A stretch of 64,000 nucleotides of DNA from an uncultured Porphyromonadaceae bacterium (GTDB lineage Bacteria > Bacteroidota > Bacteroidia > Bacteroidales > Muribaculaceae), in NCBI GenBank assembly GCA_947175645.1, contig CAMWNP010000009.1, positions 1 through 64,000 on the forward strand, read 5' to 3'. Positions 47,101 through 52,339 of the stretch are shown piece by piece. Within the stretch, counting starts at the first letter, position 1. Each line of letters opens with the position of its first letter. Both the position numbers and the translations under genes were made by a program. The notes beneath the pieces were generated by a model, which was not told the origin of the DNA, ran no database searches, and saw nothing but the letters and a program-made list of their open reading frames with translations.

Positions 47101-48432
47101 TATATCAAATTTTGTCATACTCTGAGGACCGGAAACTGGCAACCATATTTTCCCGGGACGTCCCATTTGATCGTATTCCGTGTAATAACTAATAAATTTA
47201 CCATCGGGTTGTTCTAATTGAGTCAGATAATTCTCTCCTCGTCCGTCATAGTAAGCGTAATTTCTGCTGAACGAATTCCCATTATAGTATCTTTTAGTCA
47301 ATATGAAATTCCCAGTGTCTCCCATAGCATATTCATACTGCTCCATAAGTTTTCCGTTGAGAGAAAATGAAGAAAGACGGCTCTTGCTATCGTAGGTAAA
47401 ACTTTTCTTTGTAAAATTGGGAGTTGTAACAGATGTCATACCAACTAACGGTTTCCAAGTGACAGTGGAAACGAGAGCATTATCTCCTAAGCATTCACTT
47501 ACTGGATTACCTACCTCATCCCGTTCCCATATTATCTTCAGCCCTGATGGATCTGTCATCTGAGTTATAAAACCCTTATTGTCATATTTGAATTCGCCCT
47601 TGTTCCATCTATATCCGTCACGTTGTAACCAAACCCTACACGGTCGCACTGATGTGCCATTCCGACTCATCTCCTGAATGTATGACCTTGTTTTGTTTTT
47701 ATATGTTTCGCTTGCAGAGATTACCACACCGGTAATATTGCATCCTTTCATAAATTGTCGTATTGCCTCCGACGATGAGTCTACATAACAATAATCAGTT
47801 CGGATGGAATCAATTCCGTCTGTGAGAATAGCGTACTGTATCAATGATGTTCCGGGAACATACCTACGTCGTTCAGTTATGGTTTTTACACCATCCTTAT
47901 AATATTGAATTTTGGTAACGGATTGCAATTGCTCGGTTTTGAGATGGAGCAAATAATCCTGAGGGTCATAACGGAGTGCGGATTCATATTCATCGCTTGA
48001 CTTATATGAGCCGGATGATTGTACTATGAAGTTTCGGTAAACTTTAAAATATGGTACAACGCTATCGGTTGCAGACTGAATATTCTTGTATTCGTAATTC
48101 TCTTCTTCCACTTTTTCATAAGTACCCAATTCAGTTGATTTGTAGACAGTTTTAGATGTTAACTGTGGTCCTTTTGAGAATGGAGTATTGAGATGGTAGA
48201 GGTTATCAAAAGTGCGTTTTCCATACTGTTCATATATGATATTGTCCTGAAAATATTTTTTAAATGTATATTCTGTTTTACCTTCATCACATACTTCCTC
48301 AACTTTATCATACCATATAGGCAATAACCCGGGATTTTCATCAAGATTTTTGGAGTGATGATTGACAATCAAATGCTTTGAATATGAAAAATCATATGTT
48401 TTATTATTAGAATTCTCAGAGTTTTTATCAAC
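44140..48432 (-). CDS. RHS/YD-repeat protein, 5' end cut off by prophage
   Basis: Large Bacteroidetes-type RHS protein with many YD repeats (for example YTYDNLGRTVKT, YDYDKRGRMVAKKL, DYDNNGFPITTEFYDG) and the RHS core near residue 1160-1200 (YDFHARRLISTILRFDKIDPLCESIPWHSPYNF). About 210 residues of variable C-terminus follow, with no toxin family I recognise. The frame is open without any ATG up to 48432 (SYSKHLIVNHHSKN is coding-like) and then stops at TAA 48433-48435; a TTG at 48372 is the only start-like codon. Signal peptide and N-terminal shell are missing, so the gene is interrupted, most simply by the prophage whose end follows. Two small membrane proteins lie downstream. Confidence 0.85.
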   Translation of the reverse strand, partial: VDKNSENSNNKTYDFSYSKHLIVNHHSKNLDENPGLLPIWYDKVEEVCDEGKTEYTFKKYFQDNIIYEQYGKRTFDNLYHLNTPFSKGPQLTSKTVYKSTELGTYEKVEEENYEYKNIQSATDSVVPYFKVYRNFIVQSSGSYKSSDEYESALRYDPQDYLLHLKTEQLQSVTKIQYYKDGVKTITERRRYVPGTSLIQYAILTDGIDSIRTDYCYVDSSSEAIRQFMKGCNITGVVISASETYKNKTRSYIQEMSRNGTSVRPCRVWLQRDGYRWNKGEFKYDNKGFITQMTDPSGLKIIWERDEVGNPVSECLGDNALVSTVTWKPLVGMTSVTTPNFTKKSFTYDSKSRLSSFSLNGKLMEQYEYAMGDTGNFILTKRYYNGNSFSRNYAYYDGRGENYLTQLEQPDGKFISYYTEYDQMGRPGKIWLPVSGPQSMTKFDIPSAALEQYGDQYPFQTLLYEGSQRNVLEKIIRPSEEWQTGKASIFRFATLDNSYSQDFSSNINTSSNTIRRYVATSNGVTQTGNYPAGALLTQTKTDEDGHSAVTYTDLRGLTLCFQNPASTYYVYNEFGQISYILPPGLSGTHNRRDEEMQQLAYWYDYDKRGRMVAKKLPGVREEYYIYDDADRIVAVQSADLAEGQWRIFGYDHLGRIVLTLDCSVTREQVEQFASQMNHASLDGGPLAGYTLSGLPDKNPEIVNASYYDNYDFVNSCELSENFNLKQPPSFISAPLIINGSAHGLLSGVFTGKGYEVYYYDTNARIIQRYATGYNSGRTTNTYNYSGLLATSIHEPQDEDAGVTIVRYTYDNLGRTVKTAITKSFSRLRVVDPGLLQKGLILPPPKEELLRKEYSTSFTATYNSLGQLESSAHGGGASRSYTYNPQGWLKNTSTEIFGKTLSETLHYESGKYPSFNGNISAKEWNNGRYDYRYDSSNRLTDAEFNTSAYPGDYSTKYTYDQRSNPLKIIRQGQIDPPSAGKVYCGDLDDLTLSYSGNRMTSIYARSNALDFEGQTGVGQNGNFKLEYDSAGRLTKDQSRRIRNIDYDNNGFPITTEFYDGNTVNDEYDGMGNLLATIHNEDTIYRRCYTGAGHIYANGYLQIERVPGGYFNYSDKKFYHYITDHLGNNIAVVDDDGKLIEQIDYYPNGEPWSESSHPFTYSDNERLHAYGQNQYDFHARRLISTILRFDKIDPLCESIPWHSPYNFCFGNPIRYTDHFGLFCSPFEAMEWADEHIAGDYTIRFEEGLWIVIQRTKKIFYARYENFDSETPGGVFSGAYCVRDNRSYLRRMFDQPLTRLFIPDAITYGIDVSAYISGLGLSGGVQISWILRGPHASLSPEWKLNYTKINQKIGLEFGAQIFKSESNFIGDVGDIRWEQLGYGKHPLPQYGYSGGLGCGSMGVDICNDFNGTMKTETVGLAKGIPVSISAKRVP

Positions 48433-48443
48433 TTATGGGGCAC

Positions 48444-48620
48444 AAAACGAAGCGTTCAATGTTGAGGTCGGCGGTTTTTGATGAAAGGCTTTGAAAATGC
48501 GCGAGTTAGAGAGTGCTGGTCAAATTGGGCGAAAAAAACGAAGCGTTTACATTGGTTGAATTTTGGTTTACATTTCCGGGGTCGTAGGTTGACATGAGGT
48601 TGACATTGGCCTTACGTTTG
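48444..48620. repeat. Left-end repeats, candidate transposase-binding sites
   Basis: AAAACGAAGCGTT occurs at 48444 and 48535, followed by CAATGTTGAGG and TACATTGGTTG. Related units are GGTTTACATTTCCGG (about 48565), GGTTGACATGAGG (48587) and GGTTGACATTGGC (48598). Several spaced, variably conserved copies next to a phage end fit MuA-type end-binding sites (L1-L3). Confidence 0.55.
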
Positions 48621-48725
48621 GAGACACCGGCTTTACATCACCGGTTCCAGAGGTGGATTGGTAGATTTCATCGGCTTCACGCCGATTTCTTAATGCCTTC
48701 AATCAAAAATATTTTATTCAAAAGG

Positions 48726-48755
48726 TTGCAAATAGCGGTTATATGTGTATATTTG
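48726..48755 (+). promoter_or_regulatory. Promoter at the prophage left end
   Basis: TTG (48726-48728), 19 nt, then TATATTTG (48748-48755): a full match to the Bacteroidetes consensus. The ATG at 48772 follows after 16 nt. Confidence 0.7.
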
Positions 48756-48771
48756 CGGAAAATTTGAGAAT

Positions 48772-49017
48772 ATGAGGAAGACCAAATGCATTATCGTTCA
48801 TCTGACCGGGAAGCGTAAAACGCTTGCTTTCGGCTCGATTGCGGCCATATTTCATCACCTTACCCCGGAAGATGTGGGTTGTGGGTATGATTATCTACGT
48901 CGAGCCGGACTCAGCGGCGGTGGCACTGTGGTCACTAAACGTGCAATAATACAGCAAACTACGCTACTTACAGCCCCACGTGGCGAAACTGATAAAGAAG
49001 ATGGTATAATGAGCTAA
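48772..49017 (+). CDS. Small hypothetical protein at prophage left end
   Basis: An 81-residue basic protein (MRKTKCIIVHLTGKRKTLAFGSIAAIFHHLTPEDVG...) with its own strong promoter and a strong terminator 45 bp after its stop, so a dedicated single-gene transcript. An in-frame ATG at 48745 lies inside the promoter and is not used. SIAAIFHHLTPEDVGCGYDYLRRAG may be a small helix-turn-helix, but I do not recognise the family. Confidence 0.6.
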   Translation: MRKTKCIIVHLTGKRKTLAFGSIAAIFHHLTPEDVGCGYDYLRRAGLSGGGTVVTKRAIIQQTTLLTAPRGETDKEDGIMS

Positions 49018-49062
49018 AATGGTATTAGAACGGCCACCGAACGGCTTTATAACGATCTGCAT

Positions 49063-49092
49063 AATGGAGAGTCTCACGGCTCTCCATTTTTT
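49063..49092 (+). terminator. Intrinsic terminator of the left-end gene
   Basis: A perfect 9-bp stem AATGGAGAG / CTCTCCATT (49063-49071 with 49080-49088) is followed by a T-run. Confidence 0.85.
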
Positions 49093-49119
49093 GTGCTCAA
49101 ATGATACATTTTTGGAAGT

Positions 49120-49200
49120 GGGGTTACACGAGGGGTTACAGTTAGGGGTTACACTTTGCCGGATTAGGGGTTACACATTTAGGGTATTCAAGGGGTACAA
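49120..49200. repeat. GGGGTTACA repeat array, candidate operators
   Basis: GGGGTTACA starts at 49120, 49132, 49145 and 49167, with a variant GGGGTACAA at 49192. Related GGGGTAACACCCC (about 49345) and GGGGTACATTGGGG (about 49374) follow. Spacings of 12, 13, 22 and 25 bp are near one and two helical turns. They may be operator or phage-end binding sites; the protein that binds is not known. Confidence 0.55.
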
Positions 49201-49266
49201 TAGAGGGGGGCAAAATACCGATTTTTTGAGATAGACCCCTTATTTTCGCATTTCACTATGAAGCAA

Positions 49267-49320
49267 AAACCACTACTTTGCAAATTCGCACCTTAATAAA
49301 TAAGGAAAAATCAGTGGTTT
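49267..49320 (-). terminator. Terminator of the repressor gene
   Basis: AAACCACT / AGTGGTTT (49267-49274 with 49313-49320) encloses a CCTTA / TAAGG hairpin; on the minus strand it ends in TTTTTGC. It lies about 135 bp past the repressor stop. Confidence 0.55.
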
Positions 49321-49455
49321 ACCTTATCGTTTATCCTGCTTTGAGGGGGTAACACCCCGAAAAGGGGCGATTCAGGGGTACATTGGGGTATCGGTTCGTG
49401 TGCTCTTGATTTCAGTTGGGACAATAACCGAGAGCCATCCACATTTCCAATAACT

Positions 49456-49860
49456 TTAAAGGGATCCTACTGTCTCTTTCCGGGATACGGACTGATAGGA
49501 GCTTCCGGATTCGTTTTTTTCTCGCTCAAGCTGCGCGATGCGCTCTTTGAGCCTCCCGATTTCCTCAGCTTGTGCCACCATTCGATCTATATAAGGATTC
49601 TCTTCATTGACTTCCCTTTCCTTCGATGAACCAACCAATGGAGTTATTAGACTTGGATTTCCCCTGCCCGTAATCAACCAATCAATATTGACATGTTCAC
49701 AAAACGAAAACACAAGAGGAAAGTCAACGGAATTCCGATTTCGCCAATTAGACAACGTGGCCTTCTTTATTCCGAGAAGGTCTGCTAACTCTTTATCAGT
49801 CCCTACCGACAAGGCTTCCTTGAGCCTATTCAGGACCTCACCTGAAGAAAAAGTTTTCAT
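49456..49860 (-). CDS. Phage repressor, HTH plus coiled coil
   Basis: A 134-residue regulator with an N-terminal CI/Xre-type helix-turn-helix (VGTDKELADLLGIKKATLSNWRNRNSVDFPLVFSFCE). A C-terminal leucine-rich coiled coil (about 100-122, AEEIGRLKERIAQLEREKN) probably mediates dimerisation. There is no LexA-like self-cleavage domain. It is transcribed leftwards, away from the early genes, and its start lies 24 bp from a perfect palindrome over the early promoter, the expected operator. It likely maintains lysogeny. Confidence 0.85.
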   Translation of the reverse strand: MKTFSSGEVLNRLKEALSVGTDKELADLLGIKKATLSNWRNRNSVDFPLVFSFCEHVNIDWLITGRGNPSLITPLVGSSKEREVNEENPYIDRMVAQAEEIGRLKERIAQLEREKNESGSSYQSVSRKETVGSL

Positions 49861-49883
49861 TTTGTGAATTATTTCATCGAATT

Positions 49884-49916
49884 ATTTTGTAGTTTACAAA
49901 ATGTGTACTAAATTTG
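49884..49916 (+). promoter_or_regulatory. Early promoter overlapped by palindromic operator
   Basis: TTG (49887-49889), 19 nt, TAAATTTG (49909-49916) reads rightwards. The perfect palindrome ATTTTGTA-GTT-TACAAAAT (49884-49902) covers the -33 element. A half site ATTTTGTGAA lies at the repressor start codon (about 49859). Repressor binding here would block early transcription. Confidence 0.75.
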
Positions 49917-49984
49917 CAGCGTGTTCCAAATGGAACGAGCGGCCAAAGATACGAAAAAGCTGCGATTTTAACAAATTTAAGATT

Positions 49985-50236
49985 ATGACAAATACCGAAA
50001 AGAAGGAACAGAAGAAGCGACTGATGGCACGGGTCATCTCGATGGCGACAAGTTTACATTTCGCAATCGAGGAACTGATGAGCCTGATGATTGCAGAGGA
50101 CGATGAGGAGGATTTCTCGCTGATCGATAAGAATGACGAAGACCTTTATCTCGCCCTTGGATTAAAAGCCGACGAAATAGATGACATGGCTAACATGATT
50201 TCATTACGGTATAAAGCAATAAAGAACGAAAAATAA
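49985..50236 (+). CDS. Early phage protein, unknown
   Basis: An 83-residue acidic helical protein (MTNTEKKEQKKRLMARVISMATSLHFAIEELMSLMIAEDDEEDF...). As the first gene after the early promoter it occupies the place of Mu ner, but no HTH is obvious. The start is ATG 49985; codons upstream run through the promoter. Confidence 0.65.
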   Translation: MTNTEKKEQKKRLMARVISMATSLHFAIEELMSLMIAEDDEEDFSLIDKNDEDLYLALGLKADEIDDMANMISLRYKAIKNEK

Positions 50237-50243
50237 AGAGAGA

Positions 50244-50339
50244 ATGAGTGAGACAAAGAAAATGACTGAAGAGGAGATTCTTGAAATCTTCAAAGGTGAA
50301 TACAAAAGCGTCCTCCGGCAGTATGAACGCAGGGTTTAA
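50244..50339 (+). CDS. Very small early phage ORF
   Basis: A 31-residue ORF (MSETKKMTEEEILEIFKGEY...) 7 bp after the previous gene, preceded by AAAGAGAG. Composition is charged and helical. It may be real or a degraded gene. Confidence 0.4.
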   Translation: MSETKKMTEEEILEIFKGEYKSVLRQYERRV

Positions 50340-50354
50340 AGATATACCCTTAAG

Positions 50355-50654
50355 ATGAATGAAGACTTCGAGTACTTCTTCCGATGGTATGGCCAAGACA
50401 TGTATATCGCCCAAGTAAACCTCAATGCTGTCCGGGAACTTCGCCCCATGACATCTTGGGATGATCTTGAGAAGATTAAAACTTGGCTTGGTAACCATAT
50501 CGAGAACATTGAGCGGACGCTTGTAGAAGGAAGTCAATATCCCACAAGTTCAAGCATAATGGCTAACGTAGCGGAGACTCTTAAAAGAGTAGCTCAACAG
50601 GAACTTAGGGGCGAATTGCAAAGGTTATTATGGTCTATAACATGTAATAAATAA
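50355..50654 (+). CDS. Early phage protein, unknown
   Basis: A 99-residue protein (MNEDFEYFFRWYGQDMYIAQVNL...) with predicted helices and no recognised domain. It lies within the tightly packed early operon, four bases before the next gene. Confidence 0.6.
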   Translation: MNEDFEYFFRWYGQDMYIAQVNLNAVRELRPMTSWDDLEKIKTWLGNHIENIERTLVEGSQYPTSSSIMANVAETLKRVAQQELRGELQRLLWSITCNK

Positions 50655-50658
50655 GACA

Positions 50659-50988
50659 ATGAGAACAATATCAGAAATCGAGGAGGCTATAAGCGTAGCC
50701 AAGCGAAAAGTTGACAAGGCGCACACGTCATCAGAGCTTACAACAGCCATCAACGAACTCAGTCATCTGAATTTCGAGCTTAGTCAAGCCGAGAAGTTCA
50801 AGGCAAGCGGCAAGGAGAATGCAGAACACTTGGCACTTGAGGAGATCCGCAAATGGGCAAATGGAAGCCACGCCCATCTTTCACAGTCATCCGGCTACGC
50901 ACGAGGATATAAAGAAGGAATCGGACAAGCCAAAGAGATAATTTGCTCCATACTCGCGAGGTATGTAGTAGAGAACGAACAGGGTTAG
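50659..50988 (+). CDS. Early phage protein, coiled coil
   Basis: A 109-residue protein with a long N-terminal coiled coil (ISEIEEAISVAKRKVDKAHTSS, then INELSHLNFELSQAEKFKA) and a C-terminal GYARGYKEGIGQAKEIICSIL. No family recognised. A stretch of structured RNA and the tRNA-like gene follow. Confidence 0.6.
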   Translation: MRTISEIEEAISVAKRKVDKAHTSSELTTAINELSHLNFELSQAEKFKASGKENAEHLALEEIRKWANGSHAHLSQSSGYARGYKEGIGQAKEIICSILARYVVENEQG

Positions 50989-51053
50989 ACCCAAGAGAGG
51001 GCGATCCTCCGGCAAGAGAGCCGGTTAAAGCCGAAAGGCACAACATTTGAACC

Positions 51054-51079
51054 GTCGCCGGAATTGCAAGCCCGGCGAC
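51054..51079 (+). other. GC-rich hairpin upstream of the tRNA-like gene
   Basis: A perfect 8-bp stem GTCGCCGG / CCGGCGAC (51054-51061 with 51072-51079) lies just before the tRNA-like sequence, and a smaller CCGGC / GCCGG hairpin lies at 51009-51024. Without a T-run, processing signal or leader structure are more likely than termination. Confidence 0.5.
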
Positions 51080-51084
51080 ATTTC

Positions 51085-51165
51085 GGGAGGGTAGTTCAGT
51101 TGGCAGAACACCCGGTGGTACCCAATCCCACTGGTTCGACCTCGGTTCGAGTCCGAGTCCTCTCA
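51085..51165 (+). tRNA. tRNA-like gene with enlarged anticodon arm
   Basis: The cloverleaf can be drawn completely: acceptor GGGAGGG (51085-51091) with TCCTCTC (51158-51164), discriminator A; D arm GTTC-AGTTGGCA-GAAC; T arm CTCGG-TTCGAGT-CCGAG (51141-51157). The anticodon arm is unusual: CCGGTGG pairs with CCACTGG (7 bp) around a 9-nt loop TACCCAATC, instead of 5 bp and 7 nt, so the anticodon cannot be assigned safely (CCC or CCA by position). No CCA is encoded. It may be a defective or specialised tRNA, or a tRNA mimic. Confidence 0.65.
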
Positions 51166-51180
51166 CTAAATATCAAACAG

Positions 51181-51402
51181 ATGAAGCAACATTCAGAGAA
51201 AAGAACGGAGATGGCGGTCGAGCTACTGCTAAAGAGTTTGACCAGAAATTTCGCAGATACCGGAAGTATCCTCGATGAGTTCGAGGCAACCCACACAGAC
51301 TACGAGTGCGATCAATCAAAACAGTATGCCGCACTTGTTGCCGGGCACTTTGCTTTGGAGGAGGCTATCGAAAGAATTAATTATCAACTCAATAAAAAGT
51401 GA
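51181..51402 (+). CDS. Early phage protein, unknown
   Basis: A 73-residue helical protein (MKQHSEKRTEMAVELLLKSL...). The ATG at 51181 is chosen because the longer frame runs through the tRNA-like gene. No family recognised. Confidence 0.6.
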   Translation: MKQHSEKRTEMAVELLLKSLTRNFADTGSILDEFEATHTDYECDQSKQYAALVAGHFALEEAIERINYQLNKK

Positions 51403-51406
51403 GACT

Positions 51407-51742
51407 ATGGATCGCAGAAAAATATATGAGCTTCTTTGTGAAGTAATAAAAGAAGCCGAACTTGGAAAAAAAGAATGCCTTCGCGATGATTTCGAAGAGT
51501 GGCGTCTATGCAATCACGCTTGGGAAAATATTGAATCTTTAGTCGATAAAATCAGTGAAACGATCACGAGGGAGCACCGAACAATGGTTGAGCTCCGCAG
51601 AGTAAAGTCCCTGTCCAAAATTATTAATTCGAAAGATAGTTCTGTCAAGAATCTCTCGGAAAGCAATAATATCGCTTGGATAAGCGGTGAAATTGATAGT
51701 GATGTATCTCTGGAGGACAGGCCCTTTCCTGGCATCCTTTGA
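51407..51742 (+). CDS. Early phage protein, unknown, with antisense overlap
   Basis: A 111-residue protein from ATG 51407 (MDRRKIYELLCEVIKEAELGKKECLRDDFEEW...). The first ~60 residues look like a natural helical protein; the last third is Ser/Asn-rich and runs opposite to a credible minus-strand gene, so the 3' part may be an artefact of an insertion that truncated the original gene. Confidence 0.5.
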   Translation: MDRRKIYELLCEVIKEAELGKKECLRDDFEEWRLCNHAWENIESLVDKISETITREHRTMVELRRVKSLSKIINSKDSSVKNLSESNNIAWISGEIDSDVSLEDRPFPGIL

Positions 51743-51892
51743 CTCTTGAATGTGAATGTCTCCCCAGTCAATCGCCTTAACAAGAAATTTGAAGCGATTA
51801 TAGGTATTAATACAGGCATCATGACTTACACCTGTAACGGATATTGAAAATGAGGCATCATATTCGCGAGCCGCTTTAATCTGCATATTCAT
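51539..51892 (-). CDS. Antisense-oriented small protein in the early region, unknown
   Basis: From ATG 51892 the frame gives 117 residues of natural composition (MNMQIKAAREYDASFSISVTG.., then FTAYPSDIIAFREILDRTIFRINN). A good -7 box (51909-51916) stands 16 nt before that ATG, supporting expression and ruling out the longer start at 51931. It overlaps the 3' part of the plus-strand gene. It could be a cargo gene expressed from the prophage. Confidence 0.5.
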   Translation of the reverse strand: MNMQIKAAREYDASFSISVTGVSHDACINTYNRFKFLVKAIDWGDIHIQESKDARKGPVLQRYITINFTAYPSDIIAFREILDRTIFRINNFGQGLYSAELNHCSVLPRDRFTDFID

Positions 51893-51908
51893 AACATAAA
51901 AAATTTCA

Positions 51909-51916
51909 CAAAGATA
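51909..51916 (-). promoter_or_regulatory. -7 box of the antisense gene
   Basis: The minus strand reads TATCTTTG, 16 nt before the ATG at 51892. The -33 TTG is not evident. Confidence 0.45.
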
Positions 51917-51943
51917 ACAAATAAACTTCAATAAGTGAGAACG

Positions 51944-52324
51944 ATGAACAAGTACATTTCAGTCAACAAAGAGGGCATCAAGGCTCTGCAGCGTACTTTC
52001 AGGGTGAACGGAAAGGCAATCTGTGAGCGTTGCGTCAAGAATGCCCTTGCCTTCCGCACCGACAACGAGCTCGCCCGGAAGATACGCTTCGCAGCCATCA
52101 AACATCATGACGGGTGCACCTATTACGTCTGCAAAGAGGGCGAATTCTTCTTTGACTCAGACAGCTGCTGGCATGGAATATATCCCAACCGGGCCGAAAT
52201 CTATCTTGACAAGCAGACAGGTGAAGGCACAGTCTACGGGCCCAAGGGAAATGTGGTGGCAAAATACGCCAACGTCATGCTAAGCCAGATCAATGAAATA
52301 AAAAGTATGGCGGCAGCACTGTAA
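51944..52324 (+). CDS. Phage protein upstream of transposase, unknown
   Basis: A 126-residue protein (MNKYISVNKEGIKALQRTFRVNGKAICERCVKNALAF...) with two cysteine pairs spaced unlike a classical zinc finger and an EIYLDKQTGEGTVYGPKGNVVAKY beta segment. It ends 15 bp before the transposase gene. Confidence 0.65.
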   Translation: MNKYISVNKEGIKALQRTFRVNGKAICERCVKNALAFRTDNELARKIRFAAIKHHDGCTYYVCKEGEFFFDSDSCWHGIYPNRAEIYLDKQTGEGTVYGPKGNVVAKYANVMLSQINEIKSMAAAL

Positions 52325-52339
52325 GGGAAGGGCTAAGAT

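Noticed and set aside
49120-49200. Direct repeats considered as a CRISPR array
   Set aside because: Repeats are only 9 bp with irregular 3-16 bp gaps and no cas genes are present.
49019-49234. Plus-strand 71-codon frame after the left-end gene
   Set aside because: It reads through a strong intrinsic terminator and the GGGGTTACA repeats, so it is not a gene.
50798-51166. Minus-strand 122-codon frame over the tRNA-like region
   Set aside because: It is antisense to an early gene and to the tRNA-like cloverleaf, and its sequence is low-quality (Ser/Leu/Pro-rich).
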